This document shows, piece by piece, positions 45,490 to 54,728 of a stretch of DNA of 64,000 nt. This DNA is from Natranaerovirga pectinivora (GTDB taxonomy: Bacteria; Bacillota; Clostridia; Lachnospirales; DSM-24629): positions 124,001 through 188,000 of the forward strand of contig NZ_SMAL01000004.1 in the NCBI RefSeq assembly GCF_004342165.1, in the 5' to 3' direction. Numbering within the stretch: the first letter of the stretch is position 1; every line of letters starts with the position of its first letter. The position numbers were made by a program, and so were the translations under genes. The notes under the pieces were generated by a model that searched no databases, was not told the origin of the DNA, and saw nothing but the letters and a program-made list of their open reading frames with translations.

Positions 45490-46920
45490 CTAAACACTTA
45501 GGTTAGCTGTTCTACCTAAAAGATCTTTGTATTGATCCAAAATGCATTCTATATGTTCTTTTACAAATTCCTCTGTTTGTTCTGGCGCTCTTCCAACAAA
45601 GTTTTCAGGTTTTAATATAGAACGAATTTCTTCTTCACTCATCATAAATGATGCATCAGAGATAATTCTTTCAATTAAATCATTTTCTTTACCTTCAATT
45701 TTTACTTGTTTGCCAGCTTCCATTGAGTGAACTCTAATCTTTTCGTGTAATTCTTGTCTGTCACCACCACGTTTTACACCTTCCATTAGAATAATTTCTG
45801 TTGCCATAAAAGGTAACTCACTCATAATTCTTTGATGAATTACTTTTGGATACACCACTAATCCATCCATAACATTAATGTAAATCTCTAATATGGCATC
45901 TATCGCTAAGAATGACTCTGGTATCGTTATTCTTTTATTAGCACTATCATCTAATGTTCTCTCAAACCATTGTGTTGATGCAGTAATGGCTGGATTAATG
46001 GCTGTAGCAATAACATACCTTGCTAATGAAGAAATTCTTTCTGTTCTCATTGGATTTCTTTTGTAAGCCATTGCCGATGAACCTATTTGATTTTTTTCAA
46101 ATGGCTCTTCAATTTCTTTTAAATTCTGTAACAAACGAATGTCATTACTGAATTTATATGCTGATTGAGCAATCAAACTTAGTACATTACATACTTGACT
46201 ATCCAACTTTCTTGGATAGGTTTGACCTGTTACTGGATATGTTGTGTTATAACCTAATTTTTTAGCAACTAATTTATCTAATTCTTTTACTTTTTCATGA
46301 TCATCATTAAACAAGCTTAAGAAACTTGCTTGGGTTCCAGTTGTCCCTTTTACCCCTCTTAACATCTTTTTAGCCAATAATTCTTCTAATTCAATAAAGT
46401 CTATCCATAAATCTTGTAGCCATAAAGTGGCTCTTTTTCCTACTGTTGTTAACTGTGCTGGTTGATAATGAGTAAAGCCAAGAGTTGGTAAATCCTTATA
46501 CTCTAGAGAGAATTTAGCAAGCTTGTCCATTACATTTACCATTTTGGTTTTAACTAACTCTAATGCTTCCATCATAATGATAACATCTGTATTATCGCCC
46601 ACATAACAACTTGTAGCACCTAGATGAATAATAGGCTTTGCTAATGGGGCTTGTACACCATAAGCATGGACATGTGCCATAACATCATGGCGGACTTCTT
46701 TTTCTTTCGCAATGGCTTCTTGGTAATTAATATCATCTTGAAATGCTTTTAATTGATTAATTTGTTCATCTGTAATGTCTATACCTAAGTCTTTTTCTGC
46801 TTCAGCTAAAGCAATCCAAAGTTTTCTCCAAGTTTTAAATTTCTTATCAGGTGAAAATAAATATAACATCTCTTTACTCGCATATCTACTACCTAAAGGT
46901 GTACTGTATGTATCCGTCAT
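45490..46920 (-). CDS. purB: adenylosuccinate lyase
   Basis: A 476-residue fumarase/aspartase-superfamily lyase. It works twice in purine synthesis (SAICAR to AICAR, adenylosuccinate to AMP). The signature is GSSAMAYKRNPMRTERI near residue 285. HDVMAHVHAYG near 80 and GATSCYVGDNTD near 110 are also typical. The ATG at 46920 has TGGAGGGA upstream. First gene of a purB-proC-nudF unit. Confidence 0.95.
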   Translation of the reverse strand: MTDTYSTPLGSRYASKEMLYLFSPDKKFKTWRKLWIALAEAEKDLGIDITDEQINQLKAFQDDINYQEAIAKEKEVRHDVMAHVHAYGVQAPLAKPIIHLGATSCYVGDNTDVIIMMEALELVKTKMVNVMDKLAKFSLEYKDLPTLGFTHYQPAQLTTVGKRATLWLQDLWIDFIELEELLAKKMLRGVKGTTGTQASFLSLFNDDHEKVKELDKLVAKKLGYNTTYPVTGQTYPRKLDSQVCNVLSLIAQSAYKFSNDIRLLQNLKEIEEPFEKNQIGSSAMAYKRNPMRTERISSLARYVIATAINPAITASTQWFERTLDDSANKRITIPESFLAIDAILEIYINVMDGLVVYPKVIHQRIMSELPFMATEIILMEGVKRGGDRQELHEKIRVHSMEAGKQVKIEGKENDLIERIISDASFMMSEEEIRSILKPENFVGRAPEQTEEFVKEHIECILDQYKDLLGRTANLSV

Positions 46921-46955
46921 AAAAAATCCCTCCATATAATTGTTCAATTGGTTTT

Positions 46956-46964
46956 ATTATACCA
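46956..46964 (-). promoter_or_regulatory. extended -10 promoter of purB
   Basis: TGG-TATAAT on minus, about 36 bp before the ATG. The -35 is weak. Confidence 0.5.
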
Positions 46965-47085
46965 TATATTATCCCAATAATAACTTATTTAAAAACCCTT
47001 TTTTATTATAAAATTTAATATATATATAAATCACTTAAAATTTTGATTGGTTTTTTGAATCACTTTAAAAGTCTGAAGCCGCATA

Positions 47086-47173
47086 GTTTGAAGAAGGGCT
47101 ATATACTATGTCCTGGCGTCGACCGATTGAAAAGTAAGGTAGCCAGAATATAGTATATAGCCCTTCTTCAAAC
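47086..47173 (-). ncRNA. structured hairpin element, copy A (unrecognised RNA family)
   Basis: Perfect 24-bp lower stem (47086-47109 with 47150-47173). Next come a 3x3 internal loop and a 5-bp CTGGC/GCCAG helix, then a 24-nt apical loop that can form a further 3-bp ACC/GGT helix. The 34-nt core 47113-47146 matches 26 of 34 bases in copy B at 56777-56810. The lower stems of the two copies do not match. It sits about 65 bp past the aspartate aminotransferase stop and is the main content of the 318-bp gap before purB. The strand is inferred: on minus the ACC/GGU pair of A becomes GCC/GGU in B, still pairable. Confidence 0.55.
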
Positions 47174-47191
47174 GAATATATAGCAAACCAT

Positions 47192-47226
47192 AAGAAAAGC
47201 ATAGATCATTAACCTATACTTTTCTT
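47192..47226 (-). terminator. candidate terminator of the aminotransferase gene
   Basis: AAGAAAAG-ATAG / CTAT-CTTTTCTT stem with a single mismatched pair, 9-nt loop, just past the stop codon. The T run is only moderate. Confidence 0.45.
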
Positions 47227-47238
47227 TAAACCACTATA

Positions 47239-48429
47239 CTATTGAAGTTTATTTAAAAAACTCTCAATTCTATCTAAACCTTTTTCAATCTGCTCTAATG
47301 ATATAGCATAAGACAAACGAATATGATCATCATATCCAAAATCATTACAAGGAATAATTGCTACACATTCTTCTTCTAATAATATATCCGCTAAATCGTC
47401 AGCATTATTTATTACTTTTCCGTTAAAAGTCTTACCAAACAGCTCACTAATATCTATAAATAAGTAGAATGCTCCTTGTGGTTTTATAGCTGATAGGTAA
47501 TTCATTCCTTCAACTCTATCAAACATGTAATCTCTTCTTTTTTTAAATTCTACTACCATCTTATCTACACATTCTTGTGGTCCAGTTATTGCCGCTATAG
47601 TAGCCTTTTGTGCAATGGAATTGGCATTAGATGCAGAATGAGATTGTATGTTATTCATTAATTTTGCTACTTCTTCACTTGAAGCCGTATATCCAATACG
47701 CCATCCTGTCATAGAATAACTTTTTGAAACACCATTTATTATAATTGTTTTTTCATATATTTTTTCATTTAATGATGCAATACTAATATGTTCCACATCA
47801 TCATATAATAATTTTTCATATATTTCATCTGATATGACATATAAATCATTTTCAACTGCAAAATTTGCTATCTCATTTAATTCATCTCTAGTATAAATCA
47901 TACCTGTTGGATTACTTGGACTATTTAAAACAATAGCCTTTGTTTTATCATTTAAAGCTTCTTTTAATTGTTCTACGCTTACTTTGTATTGCTGTTCTTT
48001 TGTTGTTTTAACAATAACAGGAACACCATCGGCAAGTTTTACCATTTGAGGATAACTTAACCAAAAAGGCGCAGGAATAATAACCTCATCACCTAAGTTA
48101 AGTATTGCCATAAATGCATTAGTTAAGGAGTGTTTTGCTCCATTACTTACAATTATTTGTCTTGGGTTATATTTTAACCCATTATCATTTAATAATTTAT
48201 TACAAATACCTTCTTTTAAAGGTACTATTCCAGACGCTGGTGTATATTTTGTAAAACCCTGATTAATAGCTTCAATGGCAGCAGCTTTTATATGTTCTGG
48301 AGTATCAAAATCTGGCTCACCTGCACCAAAACCTATTACGTCTAAACCTTCTGCTTTAAGTTGATTCGCTTTTGCAGTTATAAATAATGTAGAAGAAGGT
48401 TTAATTGTTTTTGCTTTGCTTGATAACAC
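47239..48429 (-). CDS. pyridoxal-phosphate aspartate aminotransferase
   Basis: A 396-residue class I aminotransferase of the AspB/AspC Ib subgroup. The PLP-binding Lys is in NGVSKSYSMTGWRIGY near residue 235. Other hallmarks are LNSPSNPTGMIY near 170, ISDEIYEKL near 200 and the C-terminal RLSYAIS Arg. Aspartate is the usual substrate, but related enzymes also act on aromatic amino acids. Starts with GTG after GAGGTGAT. It has its own promoter. Confidence 0.92.
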   Translation of the reverse strand: MLSSKAKTIKPSSTLFITAKANQLKAEGLDVIGFGAGEPDFDTPEHIKAAAIEAINQGFTKYTPASGIVPLKEGICNKLLNDNGLKYNPRQIIVSNGAKHSLTNAFMAILNLGDEVIIPAPFWLSYPQMVKLADGVPVIVKTTKEQQYKVSVEQLKEALNDKTKAIVLNSPSNPTGMIYTRDELNEIANFAVENDLYVISDEIYEKLLYDDVEHISIASLNEKIYEKTIIINGVSKSYSMTGWRIGYTASSEEVAKLMNNIQSHSASNANSIAQKATIAAITGPQECVDKMVVEFKKRRDYMFDRVEGMNYLSAIKPQGAFYLFIDISELFGKTFNGKVINNADDLADILLEEECVAIIPCNDFGYDDHIRLSYAISLEQIEKGLDRIESFLNKLQ

Positions 48430-48460
48430 TTAAAATCACCTCAATTAAAATATTAGTATC

Positions 48461-48489
48461 ATTGTAATACCTTTTTCTGAAATTTGCAA
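48461..48489 (-). promoter_or_regulatory. promoter of the aspartate aminotransferase gene
   Basis: On minus, TTGCAA (48484-48489), 17-bp spacer, TACAAT (48461-48466), 32 bp before the GTG start. Confidence 0.65.
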
Positions 48490-48633
48490 GTTTAACTTTT
48501 CATTTATTCGTGTTTTGTATATTTAGTTTTATTTTAGTATATCTATACAACTCTCTTTTGTTAATTATTGACCTTACCCCTAAGGTCTTTAAGGGTTTTC
48601 TTACACTTTTCCCTGTTTATGTTTTTTTACTCC

Positions 48634-48657
48634 AAAAAAAAAGACACTCTGCGTGTC
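48634..48657 (-). terminator. terminator of spoVS
   Basis: Hairpin GACAC/GTGTC with a 5-nt loop followed on minus by nine T. Confidence 0.8.
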
Positions 48658-48767
48658 CTAATTTTATGTTACTAGAAGGAGTTTTTGATTATAAATAATT
48701 GAATCATATACCTTATACCTTCCCCAATATTTAGTATAATATTCTAATTACTTCTCCTACGTATGTA

Positions 48768-49031
48768 TTATTGTTTTGAAACCACAATAAGTTTTATTGC
48801 TGTTCTTTCTTCTCCATTTATCTCTATATCCGTAAATGCTGGTGTACATACTAAATCCACACCAGATGGTGCTACATAACCTCTTGCAATAATAATTGCT
48901 TTGATTGCTTGATTTAACGCTCCTGCACCAATTGCTTGTACCTCTGCTCCTCCTTTTTCTCTGATTGTATTTGCCAAGGCACCTGCTACAGAGTTAGGAT
49001 TAGATTTTGCGGCTACTTTTAATACTTCCAC
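48768..49031 (-). CDS. spoVS: stage V sporulation protein S
   Basis: An 87-residue Alba-like protein, typical in full length, with VLKVAAKSNPNSVAGALANT at the N-terminus and GAGALNQAIKAIIIARGYVAP in the middle. SpoVS influences spore development in Bacillus; a nucleic-acid or RNA-linked role is suspected. The start is GTG after AAAGGGGGAT. Adjacent to rny, the conserved arrangement. Confidence 0.95.
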   Translation of the reverse strand: MEVLKVAAKSNPNSVAGALANTIREKGGAEVQAIGAGALNQAIKAIIIARGYVAPSGVDLVCTPAFTDIEINGEERTAIKLIVVSKQ

Positions 49032-49274
49032 GTTGTAAATCCCCCTTTAAATTTGTAATTGTAATTAAATATAATCATAAGTTAATTATAATTCATAATA
49101 TATATTAAAGCAATAGAATTCTAGTCTTATTTACTAGAAAAATGTGTATTTATTAAAAATTATAGAAGAATTTTAGATTCATAAAAGATTTATATTGTTT
49201 AATATCTCATAAGTTAATATTAATTAAAATATATCTTATATAAGACATTAATGTCTTAATAAATTAATAAATTT

Positions 49275-49310
49275 AAAAAAAAGACTACTGTTTTCATAGT
49301 AGTCTTTTTT
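49275..49310. terminator. terminator of rny, bidirectional
   Basis: GACTACT/AGTAGTC hairpin with 8-nt loop, flanked by A8 and T6, ending just before the rny stop codon. Confidence 0.85.
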
Positions 49311-49315
49311 GTATA

Positions 49316-50869
49316 TTATTTTGCATATTCAATTGCTCTTACTTCTCTAATAACATTAATTTTAATTTGTCCTGGGTATTCTAATTCTGCTTCAATTTGT
49401 TTAGCTATATCTCTACCCACTAAAACCATTTCTTCATCATTCACTTGGTCTGGAATCACCATTATACGAATTTCTCTACCCGCTTGTATTGCAAAAGATT
49501 TTTCAACACCTTTAAAGTTTTCTGCTATTTCTTCTAGTTTTTGTAATCGTTTTATATAAGTTTCTAACGTTTCTCTTCTAGCCCCTGGTCTAGCAGCTGA
49601 TATAGTATCTGCCGCTTGAACAATAACAGCTATAATACTCTCTGGTTCAACATCTCCATGATGGGCTTCTAAAGCATTAATAACCACTTTAGACTCTTTA
49701 TATTTTCTACATAAATCTGAACCGATTTGAATATGAGAGCCTTCCATTTCGTGATCAACAGATTTACCAATGTCATGTAATAATCCAGCTCTTTTAGCCA
49801 GTCTTATATCAACACCTATTTCTGCAGCAATTAAACCACATAAATGTGCAACTTCTATTGAATGTTTAAGTGCATTTTGGCCATAACTTGTTCTAAACTT
49901 CATTTTTCCTAGCAAACGAACAAGTTCCGGATGTATGCCGTGAACGCCTACATCAAATGTAGCCATTTCACCTTCTTCACGAATCATTGTTTCAACTTCT
50001 TTTTGAGCTTTTTCTACCATTTCTTCAATTCTTGCAGGATGTATACGACCATCTACAATAAGCTTTTCAAGTGCAATTCTTGCAACTTCTCTTCTTATTG
50101 GATCAAATCCTGATAAAATTACTGCTTCAGGCGTATCATCAATTATTAGATCAATTCCTGTTAAAGTTTCTAAAGTTCTAATATTTCTACCTTCTCTACC
50201 AATGATTCGACCTTTCATCTCATCACTTGGTAATTGTACAACAGATACTGTAGTCTCAGCTACATGATCAGCTGCACATTTTTGAATAGCAATTGCAAGT
50301 ATGTCCTTAGCTTTTTTATTTGCTTCTTCTTTTGCTTTGTTCTCTAATTCTTTTACTAGAATGGCAGTTTCATGTTTCACTTCATTTTCAACGATTTCTA
50401 AAAGGTATTCTTTTGCCTGTTCGGAGGTGAGCCCAGATATTCTCTCTAATTCTTCCATTTGTTTTGATATCATTGTATCTACTTCTAATCTAAGATTATC
50501 AATTTCTTCTTCTTTACTAGCAAATTGACCTTCTTTTTTCTCTAACAACTCTGTTTTTCTATCTAAAGCCTCTTCTTTTTGAAGAAGTCTTCTTTCAAGT
50601 CGTTGTAGTTCATTTCTTCTTTCTTTGACTTCTTTATCAAGATCATTTTTTACTTTTAGAGTTTCTTCTTTTGTTTCAAGAAGAACTTCTCTTTTCTTAG
50701 ATTCTGCATTTTTTAATGCATCATCAATGATTTCTCTTGATCTTTTTTCAGCCGATCCAATTTGAGCTTCAGCAATCTTTCTTCTATATGCTACTCCAAG
50801 CGCAAAAGCAATGGCTGCTACAAAGAAGAGGACTACAACAAAGATTATTATTGTTATAACATCTCCCAC
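49316..50869 (-). CDS. rny: ribonuclease Y
   Basis: A 517-residue membrane-bound endoribonuclease that starts mRNA decay. An N-terminal membrane helix (about 4-28) is followed by a long Lys/Glu coiled coil (about 30-190). A KH domain with [15 protein letters not shown] lies near 218, and an HD domain with the metal motif [12 protein letters not shown] near 365. I chose the GTG at 50869, 8 nt after AGGAGG; the earlier GTG at 50878 overlaps the ribosome binding site. It has two promoter candidates and its own terminator. Confidence 0.95.
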   Translation of the reverse strand: MGDVITIIIFVVVLFFVAAIAFALGVAYRRKIAEAQIGSAEKRSREIIDDALKNAESKKREVLLETKEETLKVKNDLDKEVKERRNELQRLERRLLQKEEALDRKTELLEKKEGQFASKEEEIDNLRLEVDTMISKQMEELERISGLTSEQAKEYLLEIVENEVKHETAILVKELENKAKEEANKKAKDILAIAIQKCAADHVAETTVSVVQLPSDEMKGRIIGREGRNIRTLETLTGIDLIIDDTPEAVILSGFDPIRREVARIALEKLIVDGRIHPARIEEMVEKAQKEVETMIREEGEMATFDVGVHGIHPELVRLLGKMKFRTSYGQNALKHSIEVAHLCGLIAAEIGVDIRLAKRAGLLHDIGKSVDHEMEGSHIQIGSDLCRKYKESKVVINALEAHHGDVEPESIIAVIVQAADTISAARPGARRETLETYIKRLQKLEEIAENFKGVEKSFAIQAGREIRIMVIPDQVNDEEMVLVGRDIAKQIEAELEYPGQIKINVIREVRAIEYAK

Positions 50870-50896
50870 AGGTTGCACCTCCTTTATTAAGTTTTC

Positions 50897-50926
50897 ATTG
50901 TACTAATATAAGTAAATATACGACAA
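50897..50926 (-). promoter_or_regulatory. proximal promoter candidate of rny
   Basis: On minus, TTGTCG (50921-50926), 18-bp spacer, TACAAT (50897-50902). Confidence 0.5.
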
Positions 50927-50930
50927 TTAA

Positions 50931-50959
50931 ATTTTATAACTTTTTAGACATTATGTCAA
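50931..50959 (-). promoter_or_regulatory. distal promoter of rny
   Basis: On minus, TTGACA (50954-50959), 17-bp spacer, TAAAAT (50931-50936). It lies directly upstream of the proximal candidate. Confidence 0.65.
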
Positions 50960-51141
50960 GTTTAACAACTTTCTTTTTTGTATATTTTATTTTTTTTTTA
51001 CTTGAACACCTCTAAATACCTATATAAAATCACTAATTTTTTATTGAATTTTTATGAAGTTATCTATTATCATTTTTACAAGACTTTATTAAATTTATAA
51101 CAATCTTTTAGTGCATTATATACTATATATAAGCTACTTCT

Positions 51142-51750
51142 TTATTTATTTTGTTCATTTTCTTTAATGATCTTCATAACCAAAGAAGGGTTAAACCCTT
51201 TTCTCACTAAATAATAATATAGTTTTTGAATAGATTCTTTATTACTAGTATGGTTTTTTGTTTTTTTATGAATCAACGTCTTTATTATCTCTTCTTCATT
51301 CACTTCTATGTCTTTTAAAACATCAGAAATTATACTATCAGAAACACCTTTATTCTTTAATTCATATTTAATTTGGTATAGACTCTTTTTTTCTTTTTTT
51401 GCATTAAGATAGTTTGTTGCATATCTATAATCATCAATAATGTGGTAGTCTTTACAAAAAAATATAACTTTTTGTATAACCAAATCAATAAACCCTTCTT
51501 TTTTTAATTTCAAACAAACATCCTGTTCTGTTCTATCACAGTATTTTATGTAGTTTAATGCTTTTGATTTTGCCTTTTTATAGACTATATTGTCTATGAT
51601 GCTATTAATTCTCTCTAGAGATAACTCTTGTTCTTCTTTTATGTCTAATTTTTTGATTTCTTTGTTTGTTAACCAAAAAAAGTATTCATCATTAAAATAA
51701 ACTGATATTCTATCTTTTTTTGGGTCAACTATCAATTCAGTTACTTCCAT
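51142..51750 (-). CDS. recX: RecA regulator RecX
   Basis: A 202-residue RecX made of tandem three-helix repeats: ALNYIKYCDRTEQDVCLKLK, ATNYLNAKKEKKSLYQIKYE and IQKLYYYLVRKGFNPSLVMK. RecX binds RecA filaments and modulates recombination. The ATG at 51750 follows GAGGGAGAG; the upstream in-frame ATG has no site. Although it follows recA, a terminator and a separate promoter lie between them. Confidence 0.88.
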   Translation of the reverse strand: MEVTELIVDPKKDRISVYFNDEYFFWLTNKEIKKLDIKEEQELSLERINSIIDNIVYKKAKSKALNYIKYCDRTEQDVCLKLKKEGFIDLVIQKVIFFCKDYHIIDDYRYATNYLNAKKEKKSLYQIKYELKNKGVSDSIISDVLKDIEVNEEEIIKTLIHKKTKNHTSNKESIQKLYYYLVRKGFNPSLVMKIIKENEQNK

Positions 51751-51802
51751 TATTCTCTCCCTCTGTGTTTCTTTATAGTGTGTTGCTTTTTTAACAATGT
51801 TC

Positions 51803-51831
51803 ATTATACACTAATATACATTACCCGACAA
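51803..51831 (-). promoter_or_regulatory. promoter of recX
   Basis: On minus, TTGTCG (51826-51831), 17-bp spacer, TATAAT (51803-51808). It has no matching SOS box, unlike the recA promoter. Confidence 0.7.
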
Positions 51832-51863
51832 GTTTTTTAGTAGTAATTTTTAAAGTTATATAT

Positions 51864-51891
51864 AAAAAGCCTTACTCTTGTAAAGTAAGGC
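51864..51891 (-). terminator. terminator of recA
   Basis: GCCTTACT/AGTAAGGC hairpin with 7-nt loop, followed on minus by T5 and AT-rich sequence, directly after the recA stop. Confidence 0.85.
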
Positions 51892-51900
51892 CTAAATTAA

Positions 51901-52953
51901 TTATTCATTAGATTGTTTTTTTTCTTTTTTCGGACTAGTAGCCACTTCTTCTTCTTTTTTAGCTGGAAGTTTATAATATTCTCTTACTAATCGTTCAACT
52001 TCGATTAATGTTTCAGGATTCTCAATTAAATATGCTTTAGCATTTTCTCTACCTTGACCTAATCTAATATCATTAAAAGAGTACCATGCCCCACTTTTGT
52101 TTATGATATTAATATTGGAAGCCAGATCAAGTATATCTCCTTCTTTAGAAATTCCCTTTCCAAACATAATATCAAATTCTGCTTCTTTAAAAGGCGGTGC
52201 TATTTTGTTTTTAACAACTTTTACTCTCGTTCTATTTCCAATCATCTCACTACTTTGTTTAAGAGTTTCGATTCTTCTTACATCCAACCTAATAGAAGAG
52301 TAAAACTTCAATGCACGTCCACCTGTTGTTGTTTCAGGGCTACCAAACATTATGCCTACTTTTTCTCTTAACTGATTAATGAAAATTACAATACATTTCG
52401 ATTTATTAATAACTCCTGTTAGCTTTCTAAGAGCCTGAGACATAAGTCTTGCTTGCAAACCTACATGACTATCTCCCATCTCCCCTTCTATTTCCGCTCT
52501 AGGAACTAAAGCTGCTACAGAGTCAACGATTACAATATCAATAGCGCCAGAACGCACCATTGTTTCAGTTATTTCTAATGCTTGTTCCCCATTATCAGGT
52601 TGGGATATATATAAATTTTCAACGTCTACACCTATTTTACTAGCATACTCAGGATCTAAAGCATGTTCTGCATCAACAAATCCTGCTATACCACCTCTTT
52701 TTTGAACTTCAGCTACCATATGTAATGCTACTGTTGTCTTACCACTCGATTCAGGACCGTATACTTCTACTATTCTACCTTTTGGTACCCCCCCTGCTCC
52801 TAAAGCGATATCTAAACTTAAGGAACCTGTAGGAATTGTTTCAATATTCATATGCTCTCTAGATTGTCCTAATTTCATAACTGAACCTTTACCAAACTGC
52901 TTTTCTATCTGGGACAAAGCAGCGTCTAAGGCTTTTTGCTTATCATCATTCAT
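51901..52953 (-). CDS. recA: recombinase RecA
   Basis: A 350-residue RecA. Walker A is GPESSGKTT near residue 65, Walker [16 protein letters not shown] near 140 and loop L2 near [17 protein letters not shown]. The C-terminal tail is rich in Lys and Glu. I chose the ATG at 52953 ([20 protein letters not shown]); an upstream in-frame ATG would add 19 residues unlike RecA. Transcription is from a good promoter with an SOS box overlapping the start region. Confidence 0.98.
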   Translation of the reverse strand: MNDDKQKALDAALSQIEKQFGKGSVMKLGQSREHMNIETIPTGSLSLDIALGAGGVPKGRIVEVYGPESSGKTTVALHMVAEVQKRGGIAGFVDAEHALDPEYASKIGVDVENLYISQPDNGEQALEITETMVRSGAIDIVIVDSVAALVPRAEIEGEMGDSHVGLQARLMSQALRKLTGVINKSKCIVIFINQLREKVGIMFGSPETTTGGRALKFYSSIRLDVRRIETLKQSSEMIGNRTRVKVVKNKIAPPFKEAEFDIMFGKGISKEGDILDLASNINIINKSGAWYSFNDIRLGQGRENAKAYLIENPETLIEVERLVREYYKLPAKKEEEVATSPKKEKKQSNE

Positions 52954-52979
52954 AAATAAATCCCCCTTCAAACTTTTTC

Positions 52980-52993
52980 CGAACCTGTGTTCG
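52980..52993. promoter_or_regulatory. LexA (SOS) box of recA
   Basis: CGAACCTGTGTTCG is a perfect match to the Gram-positive SOS box CGAACnnnnGTTCG. It lies 6 bp downstream of the recA -10, so LexA bound here would block transcription start. Confidence 0.9.
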
Positions 52994-52998
52994 TTTTT

Positions 52999-53027
52999 AT
53001 TATAATACACTTTTATACGTCCGTCAA
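52999..53027 (-). promoter_or_regulatory. sigma-A promoter of recA
   Basis: On minus, TTGACG (53022-53027), 17-bp spacer, TATAAT (52999-53004). Confidence 0.85.
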
Positions 53028-53034
53028 CCTTAAA

Positions 53035-53437
53035 TTTGAAAGTATTATTTTCAAACTTGCTTGCAAGGGTTTGAAAATAATACTTTCAAAGAAGCTTATG
53101 GCTTTTACAAGGTAAAAGGCATAAGGTGAGTTGTTATTTTCAAACTTGCTTGCAAGGGTTTGAAAATAATACTTTCAATGAAGCTTATGGCTTTTACAAG
53201 GTAAAAGGCATAAGGTGAGTTGTTGTTTTCAAACTTGCTTGCAAGGGTTTGAAAATAATACTTTCAATGAAGCTTATGGCTTTTACAAGGTAAAAGGCAT
53301 AAGGTGAGTTGTTGTTTTCAAACTTGCTTGCAAGGGTTAGGGTTTGAAAATAATACTTTCAATGAAGCTTATGGCTTTTACAAGGTAAAAGGCATAAGGT
53401 GAGTTGTTGTTTTCAAACTTGCTTGCAAGGGTTAGAA
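53035..53437. repeat. 89-bp tandem repeat, just over four units, with two inverted repeats per unit
   Basis: The sequence TCAAACTTGCTTGCAAGG recurs at 53051, 53140, 53229, 53318 and 53413: three periods of 89 bp, then 95 bp because of a 6-bp GGTTAG duplication in the fourth unit. Each unit has hairpin I around TTGCTTGCAAGG (22-bp perfect stem 53035-53090 in the first unit, shorter in the others). Each also has hairpin II, TTATGGCTTTTAC / GTAAAAGGCATAA with one mismatch. The fifth unit is cut short. The array fills the space between the cinA terminator and the recA -35 and is the main content of this 542-bp gap. Confidence 0.9.
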
Positions 53438-53450
53438 GAACAAAAGTATA

Positions 53451-53481
53451 AAAAACAAACTCTGATTAAGAATTTGTTTTT
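53451..53481 (-). terminator. terminator of the rimO-pgsA-cinA operon
   Basis: AAAAACAAA/TTTGTTTTT hairpin with 13-nt loop, T-rich on minus, 15 bp past the cinA stop. Confidence 0.7.
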
Positions 53482-53495
53482 ATATTGTATTGTAT

Positions 53496-54728
53496 TTAAT
53501 TATTAAGCAGCTCTAATCTAAGTAAGTTTATAGCTGCTATAACGCTATTATTTCTTATTCTTTCCCTACTACCTACAAAATTGTATTCTTTAACAGTTGT
53601 TTTTCCATTTATATAACAACCAATATACACTAATCCAACAGGTTTATCTTCCGTTCCTCCTGTAGGACCAGCAATACCTGTTACAGATAATGATACCTCA
53701 GACCCAGAAACTTTAGCCATAGCCTCCACCATTTCTTTTGCAGTATGACCACTTACTGCACCATATTGATTAATTGTCTCTTCTTTTACACCTAGGTTTA
53801 CCTTAGCCTCATTTGAATAAGTAATTTGACCTTCCTTATATACAGTAGAAATACCGCTACAGTTAATGATTCTACCACTAAGTAAACCACCTGTACAAGA
53901 CTCTACAATTGAAAGGGTATATTCTTTTTCTAAAAGCAAATCCAAAACCACTTCTTCAAGGGTTTTGTCTTCATTGGTATAAATTGAATCCCCTAATATG
54001 TCATAAACGGCCTTTTCTGTTGGCTCTATTAATTCATAAGCTTCTTTTTCAGATAGAGCTTTTGCTGTTAGTCTTAAATGAACTTCCCCATCTTTTGCAT
54101 AAGGTGCAATAGTGGGATTACTTTGACCATTAATTAACTCTGTTAATAATTCTTCTACTGTACTTTCTCCAATTCCTACAACTCTTAAAGTCTTAGAAGC
54201 AATGGTTTCAGAACTTATTTTTCTTATATAAGGCTTTACCTGCTCCTCAAATAAAGGCACCATTTCTTTAGGTGGTCCTGGTAATAATACTAATATTTTA
54301 TTATCTTCGTTAACAATGAGGCCTGGTGCTGTTCCATTATTGTTTTCAAGAACAAGAGAACCTTCAGGAATTAAAGCTTGTTTTAAGTTATTACTAGCCA
54401 TTTTTACTTTTCTTTTATTAAAAAAGTCTATAAGCTTTTTTTCAGTGTATTCATCCTTTACAAGAGGTTTATCAACTACTTTAGCCACAACCTCTTTTGT
54501 TAAATCGTCCTGTGTAGGGCCCAGCCCACCTGTTAAAAACACTATATCTGAACCTTGTAGTGCCCTTTTTATTGTCTCTTCTAACCTTTTTTCATTGTCC
54601 CCTACCACCGTTTGAAAAAACACCGAAAGACCTAACTCAGAACATTCTTCTGACAAGTACTTAGCATTGCTATTCAATATATTTCCCAGTAACAATTCTG
54701 TTCCCACTGAAATTATTTCTGCAATCAT
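53496..54728 (-). CDS. cinA: competence/damage-inducible protein CinA
   Basis: A 410-residue two-domain protein. The N-terminal MoCF-like domain has ISVGTELLLGNILNSNAKYL and FLTGGLGPTQDDLTKE. The C-terminal NMN deamidase-type domain (about 255-410) has IVESCTGGLLSGRI and SVTGIAGPTGGTEDKPVGLVY. Known activities in the family are ADP-ribose pyrophosphatase and NMN deamidase. It starts directly after the pgsA stop (TAA-ATG), and recA follows downstream. Confidence 0.95.
   Translation of the reverse strand: MIAEIISVGTELLLGNILNSNAKYLSEECSELGLSVFFQTVVGDNEKRLEETIKRALQGSDIVFLTGGLGPTQDDLTKEVVAKVVDKPLVKDEYTEKKLIDFFNKRKVKMASNNLKQALIPEGSLVLENNNGTAPGLIVNEDNKILVLLPGPPKEMVPLFEEQVKPYIRKISSETIASKTLRVVGIGESTVEELLTELINGQSNPTIAPYAKDGEVHLRLTAKALSEKEAYELIEPTEKAVYDILGDSIYTNEDKTLEEVVLDLLLEKEYTLSIVESCTGGLLSGRIINCSGISTVYKEGQITYSNEAKVNLGVKEETINQYGAVSGHTAKEMVEAMAKVSGSEVSLSVTGIAGPTGGTEDKPVGLVYIGCYINGKTTVKEYNFVGSRERIRNNSVIAAINLLRLELLNN

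Larger units (their letters stand above)
48430..48767. other. 338-bp intergenic region
   Basis: Holds the spoVS terminator on the right side and the aminotransferase promoter at the left end. In between is AT-rich sequence with a weak CCCT/AGGG hairpin near 48575-48600. No gene seen. Confidence 0.5.

Noticed and set aside
47086-47173. Hairpin element as a MITE or insertion-sequence end
   Set aside because: The terminal arms of the two copies share no sequence, and I see no target-site duplication; only the apical core is shared.
48510-48698. 62-codon plus-strand frame in the aspC-spoVS gap
   Set aside because: It crosses the spoVS terminator A run, is very hydrophobic and low in complexity, and lacks a ribosome binding site.
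53035-53437. Repeat array looked like a possible CRISPR
   Set aside because: The whole 89-bp unit repeats with no unique spacers, and no cas gene is nearby.
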